Source of the DNA: Sesamum alatum
Taxonomy: Eukaryota > Streptophyta > Magnoliopsida > Lamiales > Pedaliaceae
DNA: 64,000 nt
Direction of reading: 5' to 3'
Assembly (NCBI GenBank): GCA_034509735.1
Contig: JACGWO010000012.1
Coordinates: forward strand, 11,761,983 to 11,825,982
The notes below the pieces were generated by a model, which did no database searches, was not told the DNA's origin, and saw only the letters and a program-made list of their open reading frames with translations. The number at the start of each line of letters is the position of its first letter. Within the stretch, counting starts at the first letter, position 1. Below, piece after piece: positions 45,372-57,281 of the stretch. A program made the translations under genes and the position numbers.

Positions 45372-46392
45372 TGTTAGAATAAGTGACCAGAAAGTCAATG
45401 GTATTGGTTGTTCTGAGAACCATTCGTCAATCTGTGAACAAGTAATATTATGTTAATGAATGTAGTAAGGATTCATAGGCATGAGTTTGTTGTGCTTACT
45501 GCTTGTCACAACAAACGCCCACAGACTGAAATAACATTTTGGGAAATTGAAACTACGCTTGGAGGTAGGTTCATGAAATCAATTTCGCCGAATCGGTCTG
45601 AAATACGCCAAGTCAAAGGAATCTCGAGACAGGGCATCGAGAATCCCCTTGAGACTTGCACTAAGCATCTGCTGTCGGATTTCATCGACGGGTGACGAGG
45701 ATCGTCTAAGCAGTATTAGTGGGTCGGCCTGTTGGGGAGCGGCCGACTGAGGTGACTCGCGGGAATCGTCATATGGAAGCCACTCGGGCTTGGTCGGTAT
45801 GACTCGTATTCCCGGTTTCGATAGTAAGGGATTAGTCCTCGGACTTGAGGATCACGACAGTCCCCTACGTACTAAGGTTGTATCTTGGATCTAGTGAAAT
45901 TTGACCGGTTATATTACATGGTCATCATAAGCCTCGTCTAGTGCAGCCGGAGTATGTAAGAACGGTGTATTCCAAGATAGGATCTGTCCCCTGTCAAAGG
46001 ATATGACAGCGAGATCTCCTATGCGCTCGGAGATGGTTTTCGACTCACAAAGTCTATGGCCATAGCACTTAATGTAGTGGGAAAGGATTTCCTGCGTCGA
46101 GCTAAACCTATCCGAGCATTATGCATAGTTGCCTAGTCAAGGATGGGAACTGACGGCCAATTCCATGCCCTAGACTAAAGGCCGGGAGACAGGCGACAGT
46201 AGGACCGTACCGTACGTATCAAGTGACGGTAGGACCGTACCTGCATGTAACTCAGAGCCTAAATGTTCACACCACATATTCACCTAGTCTCTAGTGCCAT
46301 GGACCGTTGCTGGATCGTTTACGCTTTTGATTTTAATATTACACGCTCCCGCGCTTCTGCCACGCCTCTCTCGGGCCGATCCGCTCCTTACA
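45372..46392 (+). repeat. Internally deleted copia LTR with truncated PBS (element H)
   Basis: It starts TGTTAGAATAAGTGACC and ends GATCCGCTCCTTACA. It is only 1021 bp because the middle is missing: near 46310 the accgttgctgg block jumps straight to the LTR end. The end resembles that of E. The next bases GTAGTA (46393-46398) look like the first bases of a PBS (GTGGTA) before the sequence breaks off. It is therefore probably the 5' LTR of an otherwise lost element. No target duplication is found. Confidence 0.72.
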
Positions 46393-46398
46393 GTAGTA

Positions 46399-46438
46399 AG
46401 CACAACAAACACAATGTCAATGATGAATACTTACTCCA
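46399..46438 (-). repeat. Short copia LTR fragment
   Basis: Forty bases (agcacaacaaacac, then gaatacttac) resemble the sequence near the 5' end of subfamily LTRs in reverse orientation (compare 40611-40660). It lies between H and the LTR at 46439. Confidence 0.55.
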
Positions 46439-48146
46439 TGAAGGACAAGCGGATCCGCCCGGGGAGCGCGAGCGGAAGCGAGAAAGAGAGAAAAGGTGCG
46501 TAAATTTAAATCAAATTTAAATAAGCGAATCCAAGGGGTGTGCCCTTGGGTGCTCAACCGGGCGTTCAACGTAGGATGTGTAAATATTGGAAACATATAC
46601 TTAAACACATAGGGCATAGATATATACAATAGACCAATCAAAGCGTAAGGAGACCGTTACCTTCGATTGTTTAGCGTATGCTCCCGGCTACTTGCGTTGT
46701 TCCTTCTCCGGAATGCTCACGAAATCCAAACGTATGGATTCTCCAAAGGTGATCCACACCACACAGGAAGAAACACATGTTCTTCTTGCTAGAAAAGAAC
46801 GGGTTTAAGAAGGAATCGGTTTCAGAGAAGAACACTATGAATTAGTGCTCTCTTAAACTTACTTTGTTCTTCTTCTTGATTCAAAATCAAGTGAATAACA
46901 CAAGTGTGAGAGAGGGAGAGAGGCCGAGAGTTGAGAGAGAGGAAAGGGGATCCAAAAAAAATTGTCTTCTCTTTTTCCTAGAAAAAGATGAATAATCAAT
47001 CACTTATGCTTGGTGTTGTATATTCTCATATATATACATAATTAATGTGATTATTGGAATGTGTCTAGGTTCATCCAAGGATGTCTAGATTCATTCCAAT
47101 CAATCACCATCAATTCTTCAATCAAGCCTACCAAAATTTATGGTATGATCAAAATCATACCAAAAGGGAAGAGCTTGATTGGAGTTGATTTGTCTCTTTC
47201 CAAAAGGGATAAATCAACATACCACCTAGCATGAAACATGGCTAATTTTGCGTCCTCCAAGGGAGCATGTCGGGCATGTTTAAATAAGGAAAAATTCCAA
47301 CTTCTTCCTATTCCAAAATAGGAATTATTTCTCCTCTCGAGTAAATTTAACGGACCGGGTTTTATCGTAATCCAATTACGACGAATTCAATATTAAATCC
47401 AATTTAATGTCCATTTAAATTATTCTCGTTGATCTTTTAATCCAATTAAACGATCCAACGTCTCAACATCTCAACTTTCCATATTTAATCGAAAATCCAA
47501 TTTACCGATTAAATGAAGACACGATACAATATCGGCCCGTCCATCCAATGGACTTTCCCTTAAGTAATCCAATTACTTATTTATCCTTTGAGATTGACTG
47601 CAAGTCGATCTCTCAACCACCTTGGTGATTTGTGTGTGACCCTTTAGGTTCACCCTCAGCTAGACTTGGGACCGTGTCCCACAAGGGCCCGTTACCATGG
47701 GTGGCCGTCTAGCAACGGTCGATGGCACTAGAGACTAGGTGAATTGGCATGAACATTTAGGCGCTGATTCCGTACGGGTACGATCCTTCCGTCTACCGTC
47801 TCCCGTCCTTAGTCTAGGGTATGGAATTGGGCGTCGGTTCCCATCCTTGACTAGGCATCTATGCTTAATACTCAAGACCACGTATGCTTCATTGCGTCGA
47901 CACAGGAAACCATTCCCTGTTCGACCAACCACTGTGGCCACAGCTTGAAACAGCATGAACGTGTCTCTGAGTGCATAGGAGATACCTCTGTCACATACTG
48001 ACAGGGGACGGATCCTCTTCTTGGAATCTACCATCCTCGCTACACATTCCGACTGCACTAGACAAGGCTTATGATAATCATCTTACCGAATGATTACCTC
48101 TTGCCAAATCCAAGATACAACCGTCATGTGCACGTGACTGGCATGA

Positions 48147-50125
48147 TGTTAGAATAGGTGACCATGTAAGCCAATTTTGGCGGGTATATGTAACCTATGT
48201 CTAGACAATTATAAGTGTTTTGATAAATCATTAATGAATAAAGAAGTGAATTTCATTTGGCATTACTTTGTTTGTGTTCACTTTTCTATATCTGTTCACT
48301 ATGCAAACAAAGCCCACGGACTGAGATTTGATTTCGGGGACTGGGACTACGCTTGGAGGTAGGTCCATGAAATCAGTCTTCCCGAATCAGTCCGGAAATC
48401 TCCAAGTCAAGGAATCCCGAAAATGGGTACCGGGATTCCATTTGAGACTTGCACTAAGCATCTGCTGTCGTGTTTCATCGACGGGTGACGAGGATCGTCT
48501 AAGCAGTGTTAGTGGGTTAGCCTGCTAGGACGCAGCTGACTGAGGTGACTCGTGGGAACCGTCTTACGGAGGACCTTGAGTATGGTCTGCAAGGTATGAC
48601 GAGTATTCCCGGTTCCAACGGTACAGGTCAAGTCCTTTGACTTGAGGAATTACTGAGTTTACCTGTACATCAGAACTGTATCTTAGATATGGTGAGAGAT
48701 TGCCAGAATTCTCTTTGGTAGTCATAAGCCATGTCTAGTGCAGTCCTGGTGTGCAAAGTGACAGTAGTTTCCAAGAAAGGATCTGTCTCCTGTCAATAGG
48801 TTTTGACAGTTGAGTCTCATGTATGCTCTAGGTCTTGTCCCTAAAACTGTGGCCACAGTGACTGAACAGAAGGGAAGGTTTCCCTTGCGGCGTTTAGTGA
48901 GGACAGACCGACACTTAGGTACAAGATGGGTACCTGCGTTATCCGTGCCCTAGACACTAAGTGATGAGACCGAAGACAGAAGGACAAACGTACTGTTAGA
49001 GCCTAAATGTTCATCCCTGAATATTTCACCTAGTCTCTAGTGCCATGGACCGTTGCTAGATGGCCACCCATGGTAACGGACGGATTCTAGGAATCCGACC
49101 AAGTCTAGCTGAATGGTGAACCTAAAGAGTCACACACTATCCACACACAATTAAATATTTAATTTGGAATTAAATATTGGAGTGAAGGAATGATTAAATT
49201 AGATTTAATCGGAACCTTTATTTTTCTTGGAGAAATAATTCTTTCTATTTGATAGAAGGAATTAAATTGATAAATTGGATTTATCAAAGGAATTTATTTA
49301 ATGGGCTTAAATAATATTTATATTTATTTTAGCCTCTTGGAAATATTTAAATAGGTTTTAAATATTCCATTAAATTAAATTAAATCAACGGTTGAGATCA
49401 ATGGGAGAGATGGATGGCTAGGATCGTTTTGACTAGGTCAAAACACTAGTTTGACTAGGACTTTGACTAGGTCAAAATCCTAATCAAATTAGAGTTCTTA
49501 AAAGAGGAGTTTAAAGAGGATTAAACTCCTCTTCTATATAAACCCCTAGCATCCTACAATTTACATGATGATGAATCTCCAACACACACACTACAACACA
49601 CACACACGGATCTCTCTCTCCCATCTCTCTCGTCCGCCCTCTCTCTCTCTCAAGAAAAATTATTTTCTTGATTCTTTTGTTCTTGGAACATTAGAATCTT
49701 GATGAATCAATACCATTAATTGATAATGTGTTATTGATTCATCCACTCCAAAATTATACACTTGTTCGTTGCTAGCACGACGTGCAAGATACGTGGGTGG
49801 ATCGTGTGTCACGATTTGGAGGGTCTCAAAGACGGGATCTTGGTGCAAAACGGGGAACAACGCGTGTAGCCGTTGAAGACGAAAACGACAACGGGTAGGT
49901 CTCGTTTTAAATTTTCGTCCCTCTTTAATTTTCAACCCTATGGCCTCCATGATTTATTTTAATGTTATACGTTCATGAGATACACCGAATGCCCGGGAAA
50001 TTTCAAAGGCACACCCTTTGAAACGTGTTTTAATTTAAAAGCATGTTTAAATTCCGTTTTATTTTTTTAATTATACCGCGCTTCCGCATTCGCGCTTTTC
50101 CCGGGACGATCCACATAATCTTTCA
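48147..50125 (+). mobile_element. Solo LTR (1979 bp) of the A/B/C family inside the element I LTR
   Basis: It starts TGTTAGAATAGGTGACC and ends CATAATCTTTCA. The perfect duplication catga lies at 48142-48146 and 50126-50130. It is close to the LTRs of element C, including the altered sixth W-box. TATATAAA lies at 49535-49542, with W-box cores from 49429 to 49475. Confidence 0.94.
49429..49542 (+). promoter_or_regulatory. LTR core promoter with five W-box cores (solo LTR)
   Basis: TTGAC-type cores on either strand lie at 49429, 49436, 49451, 49463 and 49470. The TATA box is at 49535-49542. Confidence 0.62.
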
Positions 50126-50674
50126 CATGATCCCTCAAGTCTGAGGATTACTCCCGTACTATCAGAACCGGGGAAATCCAATCATACCGACCAAGCCTCC
50201 AAGGCTTCCATATGATGATCCCCACGAGTCAGTCCAGTCGGCTCGACCCCAGTCGGCTCGACCCCAGTCGACCAACCCATCAAGATCGTGTAGGCGTCCC
50301 ACGCCTGTCACCGATGAAACACAGCACTCATCCAATGAACACGACTCTTGACGCAGGTCTCAATAGGACTCTCGATGCCTTGTCTCGAGGTCCTCGACTT
50401 GGAATGTTTCAGACCCAACTCTTAATCAGTTGGTTTCATGACCACCATCCAATGCGTGGCCCAACTGCACGAGTTGTTAACCATGGTCTGTGGGCTTTGT
50501 TGCGATATAAGTTAAACACCGTTTTAACAAATGTGAAATGAGCACAACAAAGTAAGCACCAGAAGTGACGAATACTCATTTTATTCATCACATAATAATA
50601 TTACATTTGCATCCAGTTGTCAGATAGGTTACAGATCGCTAAACCTATTGGCTTTCTGGTCACCTATTCTAACA

Positions 50675-51500
50675 ATCTCCCACTTGACCTAAAGCCAATC
50701 ACCCATTGACCTCAAACCTCTTATTCAGATGGTGAGTGTGGGAAACTTGCACATGGGCTTAGCAAGTGGATCTGCTATGTTTTTCTGCGGAGCTGACTCG
50801 GTCCAACCGAATGTCACTCCTGCTATCCATCTCTCTAAGTAGATGGTAGCGTCTAAGAATACGCTTGGATCGTGATGAGATCTTGGTTCCTTTTCTAGCA
50901 CTATCACCCCGTTGTTATCATAAAAGATAATTATAGGCTTAGTAATGCTAGGTACTACATCCAACCCTTGGATGTAGCTCATCAACCAAACCAATCCTTA
51001 GCAGCTTCCAAAGCCGCTATGTATTCAAAAATCTATGGTGGAGTCCGCCGTGGTAGCCTGCTTGGAACCCTTCCAAGTAACCACGCCACCATTTAATCTA
51101 AATACAAAAACCAAACTGAGACTTGGCATCATCGTCATCCGACTGGAAGCTAGCGTCGCTATAGCCTTCCAGTATCAACTGTCCACCGCCGTAGATCAAG
51201 AACATGTCCTTAGTCCTTTTCAGGTACTTCAGGATAGTCTTGACTGCACTCCATTGTGCCTCCCCTGCACACGACTGATATCGACTTGTTACGCTCAAAG
51301 CGAAAGCCACATCAGGTCTAGTGCACTGAACAACATACTGTATGCTCCCTACGGCTGAAGCACAGGGGATGTCCAACATCCGTTTAAGCTCCTCATCAGT
51401 CTTAGGAGACTACTTCTTGGATAACTTAATTCCATGCCTCATAGGAAGGAATCCTCATTTTGAGTTCTCCATCTTAAATCTCTTCAGGACTTTCTCAATT
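50675..51500 (-). pseudogene. Element I RNase H and end of pol
   Basis: The PPT (ggtcaagtgggagat, minus) is at 50675-50689. The segment 50725-50994 carries IIIFYDNNGV (third catalytic Asp) and the IADPLAKP region. The segment 51098-51379 carries the AVGSIQYVVQCTRPDVAFAL stretch and YSDASFQSDDDDAKSQ. A shifted joint near 51030, at the TTEAE motif, breaks the frame. It is related to element D but more decayed. Confidence 0.83.
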
Positions 51501-52058
51501 TAAGAGGACTGGGCCATTCCCAACTCCTTCTAGATCTATCCCTGTAGATCTTGATGTCAAGGATGTAGGATGCCTCGCCCATATCCTTCATGGAGAATTA
51601 CGTTGACAACCAAGCTTTAGTGGTACCCAACATTTTAGCATCATTCCCAATGAGCAAGATGTCATCCACGTAAAGCACTAGAAATGCAACTGAGCTCCCA
51701 CTGATCTTCTTGTATACACAAGGATCGGACTCGTTCTTGATGAAATCATATCCCCGTATGACTTCATCAAAACGTACGTTCTAGCTTCAGGAAGCTTGTT
51801 TGAGGCCATAGATGGACCTTTGGAGACGGCAGACCTTCTGCTCTTCTCCAACAGTTGTCAAACCTCCGGCTGTTCCATATAGATCTCTTCCTCTACGAAA
51901 CCGTTGAGGAAGGCCGTTTTCACGTCCATCTGCCATATTTCATAGTCATACCATGCTGCTATGGCAAGCAGTATCCAAATGGATTTGGCCCTTGCTACGG
52001 GCGAGTAGGTTTCCTCCAAATCGACCCCGGGTCACTGAGTGTAACCTTTCGCCACAAG
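51501..52058 (-). pseudogene. Element I reverse transcriptase, truncated
   Basis: The RT active site YVDD is at 51661-51672 (minus). [20 protein letters not shown] lies near 51890-51950 and a GYTQ-PGVDL stretch near 52025. The coding sequence stops abruptly at 52058 inside the LVAKG motif, where LTR sequence begins. Integrase, protease and gag are absent, so a deletion joined RT to the next LTR. Confidence 0.82.
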
Positions 52059-52626
52059 ATCCAAGATACAGTCGTCCTGTGCACGCGATTGCCATGATCC
52101 CTCAAGTCTGCGGACTACTCCCGTACTATCGAAAGCAGGGAAATCGAATCATACCGACCAAGCCTCCAAGGCCTCCATATGATGATCCCCGCGAGTCAGT
52201 CTAATCGGCTCGACCCCAGTCGACCAACCCATCAAGATCGTGTAGGCGTCCCACGCCTGTTGTCGATGAAACACGGCACTCATCCTATGAACACGACTCT
52301 TGATGCAAGTCTCAATAGGACTCTCGATGCCCTGTCTCGAGGTCCTTGACTTGGAATGTTTCAGACTCAACTCTCAATCAGTTGGTTTCATGACCACCAT
52401 CCAATACGTCGCCCAACTGCACGAGTTGTTAACCGTGGTCTTTGGGCTTTGTTGCGATATAAGTAAAACACCGTTTTAACAAATGTAAGATGAGCGCAAT
52501 AAAGAAGTTACCATTGGTGACGAACACTCATCTTATTCATCACATAATAATATTACATTTACATCAAGTTGTCGAATAGGTTATAAATTGCCAAACCTAT
52601 TAGCTTTCTGGTCACCTATTCTAACA
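52059..52626 (-). repeat. Partial copia LTR (second rung of the ladder)
   Basis: Only the 5' portion of an LTR in minus orientation is present (atccaagatac to CTATTCTAACA). It is followed by a PPT at 52627-52641. It is colinear with 50131-50674. Confidence 0.82.
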
Positions 52627-53137
52627 ATCTCCCACTTGACCTAAATCCAATCACCCATTGACCTCGAACCTCTTATCCAGATGGTGAGTATGGGCAACTT
52701 GGGACATGAGCTTAGCAAGTGGATCTGCTATGTTTTCTGCTGAGCTGACTCGGTCCAATCGAACGTCACTCCTGCTATCCATCTCTCTAACCAGATGGTA
52801 GCGTCTAAGAATATGCTTGGATCGTGATGAGATCTCGGTTCCTTTGCTAGCTCTATCGCCCCGTTGTTATCATAAAAAATAATTACAGGCTTAGCAATGC
52901 TAGGTACTACACCCAACCCTTGGATGTAGCTCATCAACCAAACCACTCCTTAGCAGCTTCAAAAGCCGCTATGAAATCAAAACTCTATGGTGGAGTCCGC
53001 CGTGGTAGCCTTCTTGGAACCATTCCAAGTAACCACACCACCATTTAGTCTAAATAAAAAAAATCATACTGAGACTTGGCATCATCGTCATTCTACTGGA
53101 AGCTAGTGTCGCTATAGCCTTCCAGTATCAACTCTGT
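52627..53137 (-). pseudogene. Second RNase H remnant (element J)
   Basis: The PPT and pol end are as in element I. The segment 52728-52946 carries VIIFYDNNGAIELAKEPRSHH and the C-terminal region. The sequence continues to the SDAS/ILEG region near 53100 and is cut at about 53137 (atcaactc). The text is very close to element I, so both may derive from one tandem array. Confidence 0.8.
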
Positions 53138-53327
53138 GGTCTGTAAGGTTTGTTACGATATAAGTAAAACACCATTTTAACAAATATAAGATAAGGCCAA
53201 CAAAGAAGGTATCATTGATGACGAACACTCATCTTATTCATCACATAATAATATTACATTTACATCAAGTTGTTGAATAGGTTACAAATTGCCAAACCTA
53301 TTGGCTTTCTGGTCACTTATTCTAACA
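53138..53327 (-). repeat. Short LTR fragment (third rung)
   Basis: The last 190 bp of a minus-oriented LTR (tgtggtctgtaagg to TTATTCTAACA) have a proper terminus at 53327. That terminus abuts plus-strand pol of element K, as expected of an element boundary. Confidence 0.8.
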
Positions 53328-53524
53328 GAGATCTCATGACCGATCCAAGTATATTCTTAGAAGCTACCATCTTCTCACAGATGTGGTTAGCAGAGGTGAC
53401 ATTTGGATGGACCAAGTCAGCTCGGCATAAAATAGCAGATTCACTTACTAAGTCGGTGTCGCGAATCTCGCAGACTCAACGTTTGGATAAGATGGGTTTG
53501 AAGTCGATGGGTGACTTACTTTAG
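53328..53524 (+). pseudogene. Element K RNase H C-terminal remnant
   Basis: The plus-strand pol end is equivalent to element D 32170-32372. It includes the region before GDIWMD and the IADSLTKSVS stretch with the last catalytic Asp. The frame changes once near 53400. Everything upstream is missing. Confidence 0.78.
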
Positions 53525-53538
53525 GTCAAGTGGGAGAT
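53525..53538 (+). other. Polypurine tract of element K
   Basis: GTCAAGTGGGAGAT lies directly before the LTR at 53539. Confidence 0.85.
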
Positions 53539-55687
53539 TATTTGAATAGGTGACTAGAAAGCCAATTGGTTTTGCATTTTGTAATCTATTTGATAACTCT
53601 ATGTATTGTAATATTATGTCATGAATAAAATAAGTATTCGTTACCATTGGTGCCATTGTTGTGCTCATTCTCATATGTTAAATATCTTTTCACATATATC
53701 ACAACAAAGCCCACAAACCACGTTAACAACTCATGTAATTGGGCCACGCATTGGATGGTGGTTATGAAACCAACTGATAAAGGTTTGAATCTGAAATATT
53801 CCAAGTTGAGGACATCGAGACAGGGCATCGACAGTCCTATTGAGACTTGCACCAAGAGTCGTATTCATTGGATGAGTGCCGTGTTTCATCAGTGACAGGC
53901 GTGGGACGCCTATATGATCTTGGTGGATTGGTCGACTCCGGTCGAGCCGACTGAGCTGACTCACGGATCATCATATGGAAGTCTTAGAGACTTGGTCAGT
54001 ATGATTGGATTTCTCTGGTTCCAATAGTACGGGTGTAGTCCTCGGACTTGAGGAACCACGGCAGTCACGTGCACATGATGGTTGTCTAGTGTAGTCAAAG
54101 TGTTGTAGCGAGGATGATGGATTTCAAGAAGAGGATCCGTCCCCTGTCGATATGTGATAGAGGTATCTCCTATGCACTCGGACATACGTTCATGCTGCTT
54201 GAACCTGTGGCCATAGTGGTTGATCGAGCAAGAAATGGTTTCTTGCATCGATGTAATAAGGTATGCATAGTCTCGAGTATTAAGCATAAACACCTAGTCT
54301 AGGATGGGAACCGACGCCCAATTTCATACCCAAGACTAAGGCTGGGAGACGATAGACGGTAGACGGAAAAGCCATACCCCTACGAAATCAGTGCCTAAAC
54401 GTTCACGCCAACATTCACCTAGTCTCTAGTACCATGGACCGTTGCTAGACGGCCACCCATGATGAGGCTCCTGTTGGACATGAGTTCAACTCTAGCTGAG
54501 AGTGAACCTAAAGGGTCTCACACAATCGAGGGGGTGAAGGAATTGACTTGGAGTCAATTTCAGAGGATGATAAATAATTGGATTACTTATGGATTGTCCA
54601 TTGGATGGACGGGCCGATATTGTATCGGGCCCTCGATTTATGGTAAATGGATTTATTGATTAAGTAGAGATTTAAAGCTTGCTTCTTTTAATTGGATTAA
54701 AAGATTAATGGAAATTATTTAATTGGACCTTAGATTAAATAGGATTTTATTTTTGGGCATTTTGTAATTGGATTACAATAAAATCTGGTCCACTAAATAT
54801 TGGCCCAAGAGAGATGATAATTCCACTTTTGGAATTAGAAGAAGTTGGGTTTTTTCTAAAACAAGGAGGCTTTTTTTGCTTCTTTTGGAAGCATAAAAAT
54901 CGGCCCCTTCAGGCCTTTGGTGACTAGTTGACTGGTCTATTTTGAAAAGACACAAATCAATTCCAATCAAACCTCTTTCACTTGGTATGATTAAATCATA
55001 CTTTGTAAAATGGTAGGCTTGATTGAAGATTAATGGGGATTGATTGGAATGTATCTAGACATCCTTGGATGAACTTAGACATATTCCAATAATCGCATTA
55101 ATTATGTATATATATATATATTTGTATATACAATCATCAAAATGCAAGAGATTCGTAATTCATCTTTTTCTAGAAAAAAGAAGAAAACGCTCTCATCTCT
55201 CTCTCCACATTTTCGGACCCTTCTCTACTCTCACATCCCTCTTTGTTTCTTCATTGATCTTGGATCAATCGAAGAGCAAAGAAAGACTAAGACGGAACAC
55301 TAATTCGATAGTGTGATCCCTTATTTAATCTCATCTTCCAGGTCCGTTTTTCTCTAGCTAGAAAAAACGTGACTTCTCCCGATGAAGGGTTCATAGCTTT
55401 GAACCTCGGTGAACGTTGGCGACTGTGGGAACAAGCCTTGTAGCAGTGCACTAGTAAAACTACAAAGGTAATATTCCGTTTACTGTTTTTTAGTTCTTTT
55501 TTTGCTTCATCTATGTGCTCTATATGATATATTCTTGTTAATTGTCATATCCTACCTCAGACGCCTGGTTGAGCACCCAAGGGTACACCCCATGGGATCG
55601 TTATTTGACGGTGCATGTTTTAAATATCGCATTATCTCGCGCTTTTTCGCTTCCGCTCGCGTTCCGGGCGGATCCGCTTGTCATTCA
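53539..55687 (+). repeat. 3' LTR of element K (2149 bp)
   Basis: It starts TATTTGAATAGGTGAC (terminal TG mutated to TA) and ends CCGCTTGTCATTCA. It is colinear with the LTRs at 59667 and 46439. It is flanked on the right by sequence that is not copia-like (55688 onward). Confidence 0.87.
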
Positions 55688-56296
55688 TCAGCAACTATCT
55701 TCGTTACAATCGTTGTACAACGGTTGGTCCATGGCGAGTACTAGATCGAAAAACCAACCTGACAACTCGGACGCGTAATCATAGGGTCCTCCACCGGACC
55801 ACAAACTAGGACCAACATCAGTAGGAGGAGTTCGGACCCTCATCATGTGCACCGCTGGCGTACGGGCGAAAAAATTATGGCCCAACTGTATAAAAAACCA
55901 TCCTCTGGGTTACGTTAAAATATAATCGTCAGAGTTACGAGCAACGGGTTTTCAAACGGCTATATAGTCGTTGCGGAAATAGCTGTTGATTTTGTAATGG
56001 AAACACAATTTGGAATAGAAAAATATTGGGTTACAAATTTGGAACGAATTTAGTAACACTTTTGGAATAGATTTGCCTTAACCGTCTGAAATTTGAAATT
56101 ACAGAATCAAAACCCATGGGAAAATAGTAACGGGTTTTGGAACAATATTTGATTCAATTAATTTTGTAACCAAATCTGTAATGGGTTGCCTGTGCAAAAA
56201 AATATTAATTTCTCAGAAATAACTTGCTTATGTCAGCTGCTCAAATCCATTCTAAATCTAGCACAAAATCGCTTACAATTTGGAACGGGAGCTACC
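55688..56296. other. Unassigned flank with short dispersed repeats
   Basis: About 600 bp match none of the LTR, leader or pol sequences in this window. The motif TTTGGAA with a following T or C recurs at about 55999, 56038, 56061, 56135 and 56279. It is interspersed with GTAAYGG-type motifs. Such short repeats resemble subterminal regions of plant DNA transposons (CACTA or hAT type), but no terminal inverted repeat is identified. I see no coding sequence. Confidence 0.4.
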
Positions 56297-57060
56297 TATT
56301 GGGTGGAGGGCCACCAGTGGATTTACGAAAAATCCTAACTTACTATTACAACCCGAATAACAACTTAAACTATAAATTACAGATTTAATATAAAAATCAA
56401 AACTGTAAATAAATCCTGACAATATCTAAAAGGCTCAGGGAGCCAAGATCCGGCAACTCACGGCCACGCACAAGGCCGGCTCCCACCACCGGTTACTCGA
56501 ACCACCACAAAGGCCCGATCGTCCACAAAGGACTGTCACACAGACACTGTTTAAGGGAGATTACCACAGAAGGCAAACGCCCACAAGGGTAGTCACAACA
56601 GACACGAAACGAAGAGGAAGAAGGAGAGGGAAGATGAAAGTATTATTCTCACTCAGAATTTTTGCTTGTCGTATACAAAGGACGAACCTTTTATACGATA
56701 AGAGCATGAGATACGACAGGCGAAAGTTGGCGGTGAAGTGTAGTACCAAAACCATCGAAAACATGAGAGAAGGGGAGAAATCAAAGGGACGGACCTTTGA
56801 GAGTGAGAGAGAGAAACCAGAGAGAAGAGCGGCGGCGGAAACCCTAGGTGAAATAAGGAGGAAGACAAATGAATTGAGAACCTTAGGTCAAGGTTAATAA
56901 GTGAGTCAAAGTGGACCGAGATGGGCTGGGCCAAAAACATGGGCTGCAGACGAGCCAAGGTAGACAGGACCAATTAGTGGTGGTGTGGCTCGTCCAAGGT
57001 GGTGGGGAGAATGGGCTCGTGAGTGGGCCTATTCGAATGGGTCATGGGCCAATTCCAACA
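56297..57060 (-). repeat. 3' LTR of element G (764 bp)
   Basis: On the minus strand it starts TGTTGGAATTGGCCC and ends CCACCCAATA (CA mutated to TA). A TATAAAAG box lies at 56688-56695 on the minus strand. Over the 202 bp shared with the 5' LTR I count five substitutions and no indels. Confidence 0.9.
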
Positions 57061-57281
57061 TACTCTACCTTGGACCAGGACCCGTGAGGGCGACTGATGC
57101 CAAGGCCCGGATCTTTGACTTATCATCATCGCCTGTTTATTCTTTGGTACCTGCAACAGAAAACAAAGGTGAGTAGTAAACAGTTCATAACAGATTCAAG
57201 GTATTAAGACAATTTGAAAATTTTTCAACAGTCAGGCATTTAGTTCGCATATCAGATGGATTGGACTAAGAATCAATTTTC
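57061..57281 (-). pseudogene. Element G pol C-terminus and polypurine tract
   Basis: The PPT (on minus, ccaaggtagagta) adjoins the LTR at 57061. In another frame than the main RNase H segment, an NPSDMRTKCLTVEKF stretch near 57210-57260 matches the usual end of this type of pol. It includes the last RNase H Asp. A frameshift near 57290 separates it from the upstream part. Confidence 0.65.

Larger units (their letters stand above)
46439..50674 (-). repeat. 3' LTR of element I (46439-48146 and 50131-50674), split by a solo LTR
   Basis: On the minus strand it starts TGTTAGAATAGGTGACCAG and ends CCGCTTGTCCTTCA. The PPT lies at 50675-50689. Removing the solo LTR (48147-50125 plus one catga) leaves about 2.25 kb. 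The five bases left of it (ctcca) do not match the sequence right of the array at 53328, so the original flanks are rearranged. Confidence 0.85.

Noticed and set aside
48177..48362. Repeated small open frame beginning MAGICNLCLDN, also at 24734-24931 and 28843-29037
   Set aside because: It lies in the first 200 bp of each LTR and recurs only because the LTR recurs. It has no start context or domain and its end varies between copies.
55542..55885. Open frames on both strands around the end of K's LTR as host exons
   Set aside because: They cross the LTR terminus at 55687, overlap each other and show no domain or splice-supported structure.
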